From Sphingobacterium sp. GVS05A (GTDB lineage Bacteria; Bacteroidota; Bacteroidia; Sphingobacteriales; Sphingobacteriaceae), in contig NZ_JAHXYR010000011.1 of NCBI RefSeq assembly GCF_019969845.1, positions 267,397 to 331,396 on the forward strand: DNA of 64,000 bases, given 5' to 3'. Below the pieces are notes generated by a model. It saw only the letters and a list, made by a program, of their open reading frames with translations. It was not told the DNA's origin and did no database searches. Both the position numbers and the translations under genes were made by a program. Below, piece by piece: positions 8,182-16,465 of this stretch (the first letter of the stretch is position 1; every line of letters begins with the position of its first letter).

Positions 8182-8541
8182 GTGAAGAAGTCAAAACTGG
8201 AACTCGGAGAAGAGTGTTTGCGCCAAATTCGAGGGATTAAAGATACAAATCAGCTGTTGAGTGGTAAATGGAAAAGTTTGATCATCAGTCATCTGTACTA
8301 TGAAAAAACTATGCGGTTTATGGATTTAATTAGACAACTTGAAGAAATAGCTCCTAAGGTACTTTCAAAAGAACTTAAAGAACTGGAATTAAATAAACTT
8401 ATAAAACGTACAGTAAAAGATACAATGCCTATCACGGTCGAGTATGAGCTTTCTGAATCTGGAAAAAGTCTTCATTCGGTAATTAAAGTGATGAGTGAGT
8501 GGGGAATAAATTATAGGGAACGATTGTACAGTACTGAATAA
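8182..8541 (+). CDS. HxlR-family winged-helix transcriptional regulator
   Basis: The 119-residue protein shows the whole HxlR domain: LLSGKWKSLIISHL, MRFMDLIRQLEEIAPKVLS, KELKELELNKLIKR and the beta wing PITVEYELSESGKSL. The start is a GTG (8182). HxlR proteins are homodimers that often sense reactive carbonyls or oxidants through a cysteine near the N-terminus; here there is a cysteine at about residue 13 (EECLRQI), in the expected place. It is divergent from the catalase operon and probably controls it and itself. It is distinct from the HxlR gene at 14351. Confidence 0.88.
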   Translation: MKKSKLELGEECLRQIRGIKDTNQLLSGKWKSLIISHLYYEKTMRFMDLIRQLEEIAPKVLSKELKELELNKLIKRTVKDTMPITVEYELSESGKSLHSVIKVMSEWGINYRERLYSTE

Positions 8542-8571
8542 ACTTACTTTTTATTAATAATTGGGGGCATA

Positions 8572-9915
8572 GAGACTGTAACGTAAACTGTGTCAGAGGA
8601 ATAATTCAATAAGATTATTTATATTCAATTATTCAAACGACACGGTCATGAAAGAAAAAGACCCATTCGACTTTGAACGCTTCAAGGCAGAAGCTATGCA
8701 AGGTCTTTACGAAGGTAAAAGTTTATCTCCCAATGATGGCGTCTTAGCGCCGTTAATGAAGCATCTGTTGGAATCGATGATGGATGGAGAACTGGAAAAC
8801 CACTTGAACGAAGAGAAAGCTTCGGGCAATAGCAATCGTCGAAATGGCAAGACAAAAAAGACAGTCCGAGGTCTCAATACCGGAACTTTTGAGCTGGAGA
8901 CAGGTCGGGATAGATCTGGCACGTTTGAGCCGAAAGTAGTACCTAAAAGACAATTAATCATCACTGAACAGCTTGAGGGACACGTATTGAGCATGTATGC
9001 CAAAGGAATGAGCACACGGGCAATAAGTGAGTTTATCCGCGAAATGTATGCCATGGAGATCTCTGCCACAGAAATATCCCGTATTACCGAAAGCGTACTT
9101 CCAGCTGTAAATGAATGGCGTAGTAGACCTCTTGAAGCTGTTTATCCCTTTGTATTCCTGGACTGCATGCACATTAAAGTCCGTCAGAATGGAACTGTTG
9201 AATCAAGAGCTATTTATAACATACTAGGAGTTGGTATGGATGGTAGAAAAGATCTGATCGGTCTTTATAGTTCAGAAAATGAGGGAGCTAAGTTCTGGCT
9301 TTCAGTTCTTACTGATCTAAAGCAACGTGGCGTTGAAGACATCCTTATTGCTTGTATTGATGGTCTAAAAGGGTTTCCTGAGGCCATAGAAGCTATTTTT
9401 CCAAAAACAAAGATCCAGTTGTGTATTGTTCACCAAATCAGAACAAGTATGCGCTATGTAACTGAGAAAGATAAAAAGCTTGTTATGGAGGATTTAAAGC
9501 CAGTCTATAAAGCTGTGAACGAAGAAATGGGATATGAAAACCTCCTGTCTTTTGAAGAAAAATGGGGTAAGAAATATCCTCTTGCTGCCAAATCCTGGAT
9601 GGATAATTGGACCAATCTTTCCACTTTCTTTGAGTACGAGGATCAGGTTCGCAAGATTATATACACCACAAATCCGATCGAGGGAATGCACCGTCAGATA
9701 CGAAAAATCATTAAGTCTAAAGGGGCCTTCAACTCCGAACAGGCACTAATGAAATTGATGTATCTGATCATAAAGGATATCGCAAAAAAATGGACGATGC
9801 CAATGCATAACTGGGGCTTGACCATATCCCAACTTTATATTAGATTTGGGGATAGACTCAAACTCGAAAGAGGTTTTTAAGTTTTAATCCTATGACACAG
9901 TTGGTGTTACACTCC
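8572..9915 (+). mobile_element. IS256-family insertion sequence, complete copy 1
   Basis: The ends are imperfect inverted repeats of about 28 bases: left GAGACTGTAACGTAAACTGT.. at 8572 and, inverted from the right end at 9915, GGGAGTGTAACACCAACTGT... Inside is one full transposase gene. The left boundary agrees with the second copy at 63874, where identity begins at the same GAGACTGTAAC. No convincing 8-9 base target duplication was found next to the ends. Confidence 0.85.
8648..9880 (+). CDS. IS256-family (mutator-type) transposase
   Basis: The 410-residue protein is full length for the family. The DDE triad is visible as Asp172 (FLDCMHIKV), Asp238 (ACIDGLKGF) and Glu345 (TNPIEGMHRQIRK), with the family C/H block CIVHQIRTSMRYV between the second Asp and the Glu. 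The N-terminal region has the conserved MDGELENHLNEE and RRNGKTKKTV motifs. No frameshift is seen, so it should be active. The gene occupies the plus strand inside the inverted repeats. Confidence 0.95.
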   Translation: MKEKDPFDFERFKAEAMQGLYEGKSLSPNDGVLAPLMKHLLESMMDGELENHLNEEKASGNSNRRNGKTKKTVRGLNTGTFELETGRDRSGTFEPKVVPKRQLIITEQLEGHVLSMYAKGMSTRAISEFIREMYAMEISATEISRITESVLPAVNEWRSRPLEAVYPFVFLDCMHIKVRQNGTVESRAIYNILGVGMDGRKDLIGLYSSENEGAKFWLSVLTDLKQRGVEDILIACIDGLKGFPEAIEAIFPKTKIQLCIVHQIRTSMRYVTEKDKKLVMEDLKPVYKAVNEEMGYENLLSFEEKWGKKYPLAAKSWMDNWTNLSTFFEYEDQVRKIIYTTNPIEGMHRQIRKIIKSKGAFNSEQALMKLMYLIIKDIAKKWTMPMHNWGLTISQLYIRFGDRLKLERGF

Positions 9916-9989
9916 CCTGGTCCCAACTTTCCAACGAGATAATAACAATAAATTCGATTGGAATTATTTAGTTTTGGATATAGCTAGTC

Positions 9990-10439
9990 CTAAGCCTCCT
10001 GCCTAATATTTTCCCAAGTGCTTTTTGTCATTTCAAACTTAACCTCTTTACTGCCGTGCATTCCGTTTCTCTCCCAACCTGATTTCAGATAAAACCCTTC
10101 TGCTCTTGAATTAGGAGCTGTGCCCAGCCATACAAATTGCTTTCCCGTAGAAAAATACCAGTCAAGCATCATTTGATGGAGCTTGCGGCCTATTCCTTGT
10201 CCTTCAAATTCCGGTGCTAAGAAAAGTGCCCAGATATTATCTTCTTTTAAATCTGCAATCGCAAAACCTACAATTTGGTCATCTATCTCACAAACCCAGC
10301 CCTTTCCCCGCTCAAATAAAAATTCTTCGCAGTCTTTATCACTTACCAGTGCTGGATCAGAAAGCGTATTTTCTTTGACAGAATTTCTAACGATCTGGAT
10401 CTGTTTAATATCTTCAATTTTTGCTTCTCTAAATTTCAT
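9990..10439 (-). CDS. GNAT-family N-acetyltransferase
   Basis: This 149-residue protein has the acetyl-CoA-binding motif EGQGIGRKLHQMML (residues about 80-93), preceded by the beta4 strand DNIWALFLAPEF and followed by GFYLKSGWERNGM. This is a single-domain GNAT with no recognisable substrate specificity. It lies directly downstream of the insertion sequence on the opposite strand. Two further, unrelated GNATs occur at 13027 and 25289. Confidence 0.88.
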   Translation of the reverse strand: MKFREAKIEDIKQIQIVRNSVKENTLSDPALVSDKDCEEFLFERGKGWVCEIDDQIVGFAIADLKEDNIWALFLAPEFEGQGIGRKLHQMMLDWYFSTGKQFVWLGTAPNSRAEGFYLKSGWERNGMHGSKEVKFEMTKSTWENIRQEA

Positions 10440-10745
10440 GGTTATAAAAGGCTAATAATTCAATTTTAAATATTTTGACCGTGCCAATATAATTATATTC
10501 AGCAAATGGATAGTTAATATTCACAAAATATTATCAAAGAAAAATTAATACCACAAGGATTTGATCCAATATATATATTTGAAGAAACAACTTTCTCAAT
10601 ATAATCGAATAAAAATATTATGACCAATAAATCCCCAAACCTTAAAGATGGAAAAAGTTTGTAATTTTTTAGCGCTTTAACGGAAGGTGGATTACATTCC
10701 TTAAATAGCGCTATTGGTTAGCTGCTGATCCAAATTATCACTCCG
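10440..10745. other. Intergenic region with a 3'-terminal gene remnant
   Basis: On the plus strand 10518-10604 reads YSQNIIKEKLIPQGFDPIY then IFEETTFSI and a TAA stop, with an in-frame stop just before it and no start. Its composition is protein-like and it looks like the last 28 codons of a lost gene. At 10670-10713 a TAGCGCT/AGCGCTA inverted repeat encloses a second small dyad, possibly a terminator relic. Confidence 0.4.
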
Positions 10746-10883
10746 CTACCCGACAATCGAACCCAGCTCATGCTGATAGTTATCTACCTCCGATCTGGGC
10801 ATCAGGAAACGTATAGGTACAAAACCGACCATCGGCAGCAGTTTCCAAAAGGATGAATTTTTGTCATTATGATTAGTATGCAT
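10746..10883 (-). CDS. Small ORF of unknown function (45 residues)
   Basis: Starting at the ATG at 10883, 20 bases after the upstream stop, the frame encodes MHTNHNDKNSSFWKLLPMV and a further 26 residues with an RFLMPRSEVDNYQHELG end. It may be a real co-transcribed small protein or a leftover of a longer gene. No family is recognised. Confidence 0.3.
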   Translation of the reverse strand: MHTNHNDKNSSFWKLLPMVGFVPIRFLMPRSEVDNYQHELGSIVG

Positions 10884-10902
10884 AGTTAAATATAATTCTT
10901 TT

Positions 10903-11874
10903 CTAGCCGATAATATGTCCGTCCTGCGCACTTACACGAACGAGTTTCCCCTGTTTATTGTACACCAGCTGCAGCCCATGTTCCTGCTCCCAATCGCAAT
11001 CGCAAAGCAGTTGCAGATATACACCTTTATCTTCATACGGCTCGCGGCTTACATATAGCCCGGTACATTTTACAAACTGCCACACCTCTTCAGGCTGCTT
11101 CATCTTCCACATCGCATCATCAGCATCATCGTAACCAATGGCGTCCAAAAAATCCATGCAATTTTGGTACACATATGCCGATACCGTAAGGCGGTGGCTG
11201 TAATCCTGTGCCAAGAAGTTACGTAACAGTTCATCCGCTTCCTCGATAAAAGAATGGTCTTCATTTGGATTAAAATCCGTAAACGAAACCGGCATTTTTT
11301 CATTGTTGAAGAAGGGAATGTCGACCTCATCTATGGCCGTCCACCAATCATCATACTCTGTATTAGTTAATCTGCCGACAACGGCGGACTGTATCTCGGT
11401 TTGGGTGATGGGAGCCGGTTTGGTGACAATTGGCACCTTGTTGGCCAGTGATTCAAAAATAGTACGTTTTGTTGCTTCATCACGCTCGATAAAATTATTG
11501 AGCTGCTGTGACAGTTCCTTGATATTAGTGATCCGGGTTATTCCTTTTGCGGATATCCTGATAGTAAAATCCCCTATAGCAGCATCATATTGCATAGAGA
11601 TATATTGATAATCATAAGTGGGCAATTCAAAATATGTATAGGCGTTTATGGTATAATACGCCATACAATATCGGAAATCATCTGTTTGATAAGTTTCGTT
11701 ATTGGGACTGCAATTTAGTGAAGGGTGGTACTTACGTATGATAAGCAAAATACTATGGTCCGCGCTTACGGTAGCCAGCGGGTATCGCTTTAAAAACTCA
11801 TTCAATGTTTTGTTTAACCTGTTACGGCTAGTTTGCAACAACTCTCCCGGTTTTTCAAGTTCCCATCCAGTCAT
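10903..11874 (-). CDS. DUF6985-like C-terminal domain protein (possible immunity-type protein)
   Basis: The 323-residue protein has no signal peptide or membrane segment. The last 100 residues (WKMKQPEEVWQFVKCTGLY, LLCDCDWEQEHGLQLVYN, GKLVRVSAQDGHI) resemble the beta-rich DUF6985 domain that is common in Bacteroidota contact-dependent and polymorphic-toxin neighbourhoods. The N-terminal 200 residues are unfamiliar and include YDDWWTAIDEVDIPFFNNE. I infer an immunity or regulatory function only from the domain's usual company; no toxin gene is adjacent. Confidence 0.55.
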   Translation of the reverse strand: MTGWELEKPGELLQTSRNRLNKTLNEFLKRYPLATVSADHSILLIIRKYHPSLNCSPNNETYQTDDFRYCMAYYTINAYTYFELPTYDYQYISMQYDAAIGDFTIRISAKGITRITNIKELSQQLNNFIERDEATKRTIFESLANKVPIVTKPAPITQTEIQSAVVGRLTNTEYDDWWTAIDEVDIPFFNNEKMPVSFTDFNPNEDHSFIEEADELLRNFLAQDYSHRLTVSAYVYQNCMDFLDAIGYDDADDAMWKMKQPEEVWQFVKCTGLYVSREPYEDKGVYLQLLCDCDWEQEHGLQLVYNKQGKLVRVSAQDGHIIG

Positions 11875-12087
11875 TATTTATTATATATTAATGATACTAC
11901 CCCAAAGTTACTAAAAAATAAAATTCTTCGCTATTGGCTGGCAAAAGAAAAGCCCTGCATGACACATCAGCTATTCACCGTAAATGCCTTTTCATCGCCC
12001 CCGCTAAGCAGCTGCGCTACGTGTTGATTTTCACTTTATCTTGGTGATTATAAAAACATGATTATTTAAACATAGCACAAAAAGCCG

Positions 12088-12446
12088 ATGAACGCGGAGA
12101 CATTGAATCGGACAACACAGCGGGCAGCTTACAGCGGCAAGCCCGTTTTCAAGGACTTTCAACCGATACTGGACGCTCATGGGATTAACTACCATGAGGG
12201 CGATGTCTGGCTCACCGTAGGTGGCGATGCCGCTCCGGATGGTTACCTGTTCTTTTTATCGGTGAGCTTACTGGATATACCGAAGGCTTTGGATGCTGTA
12301 TTGCCCATTCTTCGGTCTGCCGATATCGTCTACCGGATTGCCAGGAATGAACTGGAGGCATCCAAGATTGGGAATGCTACTACGGCTACCACCTGGATGG
12401 CAAGATGATACAGATACAGCCGACCTCCATGGAGCAGGCGGTACAG
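12088..12446 (+). pseudogene. Fragment of a class III lanthionine-synthetase-like (LanKC) N-terminus
   Basis: The ATG at 12088 opens a frame of 106 codons in which FKDFQPILDAHGINYHEGDV, then DGYLFFLSVS and LDAVLPILRSADIVYRIARN fit the region ahead of the kinase domain in class III/IV lanthionine synthetases. After SKIGN the frame departs, but a shift of reading frame restores the expected continuation (YYGYHLDGKMIQIQPTSMEQ) up to about base 12446. The kinase and cyclase parts are missing. So this is a frameshifted 5' fragment about 120 codons long. Family assignment is by motif resemblance. Confidence 0.55.
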
Positions 12447-12920
12447 CATGAAGACTTTATTGTAGAGCCATATTATGTATATGTCCGTCCAAATTTAGCC
12501 TATTTTTTATCAGAGATGGCTGGAGGTTTTAAACTGGCCATTTGGAGCTCTGCGGATGATAGTTACGTTAATGAGCTCGTTGATAAAATAAAACCAGCCG
12601 CTGTCGATTTTGAATTTGTCTGGGGACGATCTCGCACGACAAAAAAACGGATGAGTGTGACTGATGAATACTATTACATAAAAAGGTTATCCAATGTAAA
12701 ACGAAAGGGCTTCTTATTGGAAAGAATGCTTATAATAGATGACACCGCTGAAAAATCAATGTTGAACTATGGCAATGCAATTCAAATAGCTGAGTTCACA
12801 GGAAATGCTAACGATGGTGAGTTACTCCTATTGGCTTCCTATTTAAAGAAATTTAAAAATGTTGATAATGTCAGGAGAACTGACAAAAGATATTGGAGGA
12901 ATCAAAAGACTTCCACGTAA
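12405..12920 (+). pseudogene. HAD-family NIF/FCP1-like phosphatase lacking its catalytic N-terminus
   Basis: From about residue 15 the protein matches HAD phosphatases of the NIF type: YYVYVRPNLAYFLSEM, FKLAIWSSADDSYVNEL, FVWGRSRTTKK, YYYIKRLSNVKRKG, MLIIDDTAEKSMLNYGNAI and a C-terminal RTDKRYWRNQ. The obligatory first motif (LDLDETL with the nucleophile Asp) should lie just before EPYYVYVRP but is replaced by sequence from the upstream lanthionine-synthetase-like fragment. The join is near base 12446. The product can therefore not be an active phosphatase. Its last 28 codons recur at 40757-40844. Confidence 0.75.
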
Positions 12921-13026
12921 ATCACGTGTAGAATTTATTCATTTAAACTAATCAAAATAGTGAAACATGATTTGCTGACCCACGACTACAATAGTTTTCG
13001 GCTTACATTTTTAAATTTGCGAACAC

Positions 13027-13473
13027 ATGATACTGGAAATCAAATACAGACCTGCATTAAAAAGTGACCAAGAGTTCCTGTTGGATCTCAGGATACAGAC
13101 GATGAATGCGCATTTAACAGCTAGCTCTTTACCAGTCTCAGACGAAGCTCATCTGCAAAGAATTAACTATCAATTTGAACAAGCCTTAATAATTGAGATA
13201 GATAAACGTGCTATAGGGCTATTAAAAATAGTGAGGCAAGCGGATAATATCGAGCTGATACAAATTCAGATAGCTGTCACCTATCAGGGCAAAGGAATCG
13301 GTAGGAGAATATTAAATGATTTGATAGAAGAAGCTATTGAATCAGAAAAAACGATAACATTGAGTGTCCTAAAGACCAATAAAGCTAAAAATCTATATTC
13401 AAATGTTGGTTTCAAGATTGTTGATGAGACTGAAAGCGCTTACTTGATGCTGTTTAAAAAACCAAATATCTGA
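13027..13473 (+). CDS. GNAT-family N-acetyltransferase
   Basis: The 148-residue protein carries the GNAT core: IELIQIQIAVTYQGKGIGRR (residues about 77-96, with the acetyl-CoA pyrophosphate-binding QGKGIGRR), an IEEAIESEKTITLSVLKTN strand and the NLYSNVGFKIV end. The N-terminal YRPALKSDQEFLLDLRIQTM pattern is typical of small-molecule acetyltransferases. It stands alone 107 bases after the HAD remnant, and a TAAATTTG element lies just before its ATG. Confidence 0.85.
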   Translation: MILEIKYRPALKSDQEFLLDLRIQTMNAHLTASSLPVSDEAHLQRINYQFEQALIIEIDKRAIGLLKIVRQADNIELIQIQIAVTYQGKGIGRRILNDLIEEAIESEKTITLSVLKTNKAKNLYSNVGFKIVDETESAYLMLFKKPNI

Positions 13474-13649
13474 GGAAACTGTAATTTATGGCTTCGTGAT
13501 ATAGCCAGTTAAATGATGCGCTTTGATAATAAACAGTATTTGAAACTAAAGCTTTAATATTGTAAAAAACAAACTCACTAACCCGTCAATACTATACGAT
13601 TCCATAAAATTAATTACCAACAAGGCTAAAACGACAGAAAACTTAAACT

Positions 13650-14213
13650 ATGACCTACGATTTTTTCGCTGACAAAACCGACAAATTGGAAATTCTTGAC
13701 TTCATTTTCAAGGACACTGACTTGCACGTTTACGACTCAGATTCACCATACGGGCAAGGGATTTGCCAATACAAAACTGTTAACGAAATATCATCAAAAT
13801 TTGACCTTGACAATGGAGACAAATTTGCTGTTACTTTTCAACTTTGGACACCAAGACATAAAGGTCAACCGCTATTCAGAAAAATTGACCTTAACCCCAA
13901 TTATTGTAAAGGCCACACTTTTCGGTATTCAACAGAAGGTTGGGGACTTATTCAATTATATTTCGGTGGACTAAAAAACAGCGAACTTAATCAATCTCAC
14001 ATCGGACATTTTAATGAAAGAGGAGCATTGAAAAACGAAAGTTCAACTACATTCAACGGAAAAGTAAATGCTTGGGACTGGACAGAAATTCAAGCAACAT
14101 CAAGAAAATTAAAATATCAAATTCATAATAAACTGGCAGTAAGAAAAATTGAAAGCTTCGGTATTTTATCGGGCGCGGACCAACTTGAAACACAAGGAAT
14201 AAAGTTAAGATGA
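13650..14213 (+). CDS. Hypothetical cytoplasmic protein, immunity-like size
   Basis: The 187-residue product has no signal peptide. It has aromatic-rich beta segments (FAVTFQLWTPRHKG, GWGLIQLYFGGL) ending in a helix and a basic tail (RKLKYQIHNKLAVRKIESF). The family is not recognised, although proteins of this kind are often found singly in Bacteroidota accessory islands. Its TGA overlaps the ATG of the tiny frame at 14210, which could mean that a second gene was once coupled to it. Confidence 0.6.
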   Translation: MTYDFFADKTDKLEILDFIFKDTDLHVYDSDSPYGQGICQYKTVNEISSKFDLDNGDKFAVTFQLWTPRHKGQPLFRKIDLNPNYCKGHTFRYSTEGWGLIQLYFGGLKNSELNQSHIGHFNERGALKNESSTTFNGKVNAWDWTEIQATSRKLKYQIHNKLAVRKIESFGILSGADQLETQGIKLR

Positions 14214-14332
14214 AAGAACAACTGACAGAAAGCCCAGCTGATAACACAGGCCTTGCGTCAGGCAGGCTAAAGGGATCTTTCTCTGGAAAGAGACGACAAT
14301 ACACCATTCTATGGGTTGAAGTCAAAAAATGA
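14210..14332 (+). pseudogene. 40-codon remnant coupled to the preceding gene
   Basis: ATG overlaps the upstream stop (ATGA). The frame begins MKEQLTESPADNTGLASG and ends TILWVEVKK with a stop. It looks like a start region joined to the 3' end of another gene, since the second half is protein-like but too short to fold. It is convergent with the HxlR gene that ends at 14351. A random open frame cannot be excluded. Confidence 0.35.
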
Positions 14333-14350
14333 GCTGTTAAAATATAAACC

Positions 14351-14698
14351 TTATTTTGCTTTAATTTTATCTCTATGCTTTAGACCAAATTTAATTAAAG
14401 CATTGGCAACTTCCTCCGTTTCTTTAGCATAGGCGGTAAGCGAATAAGAAACGGTCACAGGTTTGGTGTTATTAACCGTTCTGCTAATCAGTAAATTATC
14501 TTCTAATTCCTCAAGGTCCTTGGATAGAACTTTTGGGGATATTCCCTGAGCCATCTCTTGCAGATCTTTAAACCGCATTGTGCCGTGTTTCTGCAAATTG
14601 TGCAGGATACAAAATTTCCATTTACCACTGAGCAATTCAATGCCATCTTTTAATGCCAATATAGTCTCTTTATCAATATCACGTTTTTTATTGCCCAT
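14351..14698 (-). CDS. HxlR-family winged-helix transcriptional regulator
   Basis: The 115-residue protein has the full HxlR pattern: LLSGKWKFCILHNL, TMRFKDLQEMAQGISPKVLS, KDLEELEDNLLISR and the wing PVTVSYSLTAYAKE. It is divergently oriented from the reductase-domain gene at 14787, and a CTAAAGGTAATG half-site like those in the 8095-8128 operator lies between the two starts. That suggests it controls its neighbour and itself. Confidence 0.88.
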   Translation of the reverse strand: MGNKKRDIDKETILALKDGIELLSGKWKFCILHNLQKHGTMRFKDLQEMAQGISPKVLSKDLEELEDNLLISRTVNNTKPVTVSYSLTAYAKETEEVANALIKFGLKHRDKIKAK

Positions 14699-14786
14699 AA
14701 GATAGTTGCTTTCCTAAAGGTAATGAATAGTAAATATATATTGAATATCCGATAGTTTTGTTGAACAGAAATTTTAAAAAATCATT

Positions 14787-15296
14787 ATGAAAGTAACAGT
14801 AATCGCAAACATTTCGGCTAATGGAAGAATTTTGATATCCGATAACCCGCATCATAAACTGCCACCCGAAGCAATGGAATTTTATATAGAATCTGTAAGA
14901 CAGGTTGGAAATGTAGTGATAGGATTGAAAACATTTGAAGATTTTCTAAATTTTCCAGATCCAGTAAAAGAATATTTTAATGGCATAGAAATCATCGTAT
15001 TGGCCGATAAATCTTATACGGCTGATGGCTACAAGACTGTAGCAAGTCCTGAAGAGGCAATTGCATATATATCTGCAAAAGGGGTACGGGAAATAGCCGT
15101 TGGAGGCGGAGCAGGTACTTTCAACGCTTTTTTGGACAAGGATTTGGTTACCGATATTTATTTTAACGTCAGCCCTATAATCACTGGAGCTGGAGCAATT
15201 TTAGCAAACAATGTGGAGTTAAGTTCAACGTTCAGGTACAAAGGACAGAAGCTTAAAAACGGTTTTCTTCAATTGCATCTAACTAAAGAAGACTGA
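14787..15296 (+). CDS. Dihydrofolate reductase-like (RibD C-terminal) family protein
   Basis: The 169-residue protein has the RibD_C/DHFR fold pattern: VIANISANGRI at the N-terminus, GNVVIGLKTFEDF, IIVLADKSY, the nucleotide-binding REIAVGGGAGTFNAFL loop and a VTDIYFNVSPIITGAGA strand. Such single-domain proteins are NADPH-dependent reductases of uncertain substrate and are frequently paired with HxlR regulators. The pairing here, with divergent transcription over an 88-base gap, is consistent with induced expression. Confidence 0.85.
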   Translation: MKVTVIANISANGRILISDNPHHKLPPEAMEFYIESVRQVGNVVIGLKTFEDFLNFPDPVKEYFNGIEIIVLADKSYTADGYKTVASPEEAIAYISAKGVREIAVGGGAGTFNAFLDKDLVTDIYFNVSPIITGAGAILANNVELSSTFRYKGQKLKNGFLQLHLTKED

Positions 15297-15337
15297 ATAA
15301 CAACAGACCAAAAATGTCTTTCAAAAGTAGTTGAATG

Positions 15338-15690
15338 ACGGAAACAAACCCGCTAAAATTATTTCTTTCCGATCTATATTTTTCAATTGGCGACTGTATC
15401 CACACGACAATAAGTATATGCATCATGGTTAAGGGCGCCGGCGAGCGGAAAGAGAATAAGAAAACCGCCTGCTGTCGACTCACTCGGCACGACTAAATCA
15501 CCATGGTTATCTAGTGCAAAGCAAATCGTTTTGGTAAAGAATCTATTTACTAATACATAGATGTCAAGATCGGTATTTCTGAAAGAAACAAAGTTTTGCG
15601 GTTCGGGCTTAATTTTCCTCGTCCTTTCACGCACGACATTTCCTAAGGTATCAATTAGTTTGAAATGGATTTTATTTTTTTTGGTGAGCT
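15338..15690 (-). repeat. 353-bp direct repeat, left copy (3' end of a lipoprotein gene)
   Basis: These bases match 18264-18616 with only a few substitutions and no length change, and both lie in the same orientation. The copy contains the last 100 or so codons of the lipoprotein gene at 18309-18932 (RTRKIKPEPQNFVSF, DLDIYVLVNRFFTKTICF, VDTVAN then stop) plus 45 bases beyond the stop. The 5' part of the gene is absent, so this copy is a remnant. Together the repeats flank the Crp/Fnr-ilvD segment. Confidence 0.9.
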
Positions 15691-15885
15691 GTAGTCAAAC
15701 GAACAGCTTTTGCACCTAACAAAGAAATAATTGGTGCATATTTCAATGTTGTATTAGCTCTAAATTTACCAAAGTTCCATTATCCCAAAGGAGAATAAAA
15801 CTTTAATAAATCGTTGACGTTTTTGACCAATGTCAACGACTATATCCTAATATAAAGTGCATCTTTGACCTATAAATAATAAGCG

Positions 15886-16455
15886 ATGAGAGAGCAACTA
15901 TTACAATTGTTACGGGAAAAAGCGTCGTTAACCGAACAGCAATTAACGGAGGCCCTAACTTATTTTAAACCCCAATCGATAAAGAAAAATGACCATCTGC
16001 TCAACGAAGGTTCCATTGCAGACTATCTTTTCTTTGTCGGCAAGGGCTGTTTGCGCCTATATTTTCGCAATGACGAGCTATCAACGGCAACCCGGTTCAT
16101 GGCTTTTGAACATACTTTCCTAACCTCTATCGTCAGTTTTATTTCAAGACAGCCAGCTACAGAATTTATCCAAGCCGTAGAAGATACGGAGGTGCTCAGC
16201 ATCAGCAACACTGATTTTTCCTTTTTGAGAGAAAACATGCCTGGCTGGGACAATTTTTATATCTACATCCTCGAATATGGACTAACTGTTGTAAATAATA
16301 AACTCAGCAGCTTATTAACCCAAACCGCTAAAGAACGCTATCGCGATCTACTGAAAAATAATCCTGAGCTCGTACAGCGTTTGTCTAATGCTAACCTTGC
16401 AGCTTATCTGGCAATATCACCTGAAACATTAAGTAGGCTCAAATCTACGATCTAA
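15886..16455 (+). CDS. Crp/Fnr-family transcriptional regulator
   Basis: The 189-residue protein has an N-terminal cyclic-nucleotide-binding-type beta barrel (KKNDHLLNEGSIADYLFFVGKGCLRLYF in pieces, ATRFMAFEHTFLTSIVSF) and a short C-terminal helix-turn-helix (NANLAAYLAISPETLSRLKS). The phosphate-binding Arg of true CRP is not evident, as is usual for Bacteroidota members. It ends ten bases before ilvD on the same strand, which suggests co-transcription. A 5'-truncated Crp/Fnr end, different in sequence, lies at 39063. Confidence 0.85.
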   Translation: MREQLLQLLREKASLTEQQLTEALTYFKPQSIKKNDHLLNEGSIADYLFFVGKGCLRLYFRNDELSTATRFMAFEHTFLTSIVSFISRQPATEFIQAVEDTEVLSISNTDFSFLRENMPGWDNFYIYILEYGLTVVNNKLSSLLTQTAKERYRDLLKNNPELVQRLSNANLAAYLAISPETLSRLKSTI

Positions 16456-16465
16456 CTAATAAAAA

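Noticed and set aside
9534..9749. Second plus-strand frame inside the transposase
   Set aside because: It overlaps the transposase in another frame and has low-quality composition.
8560..9925. Target-site duplication of IS256 copy 1
   Set aside because: The bases next to the two ends (GGGGCATA and CCTGGTCC) do not match, so an old insertion or flank rearrangement is likely; no duplication is claimed.
10671..10713. Terminator at the TAGCGCT inverted repeat
   Set aside because: The stem has internal mismatches and no T tract, so it is only mentioned in the intergenic entry.
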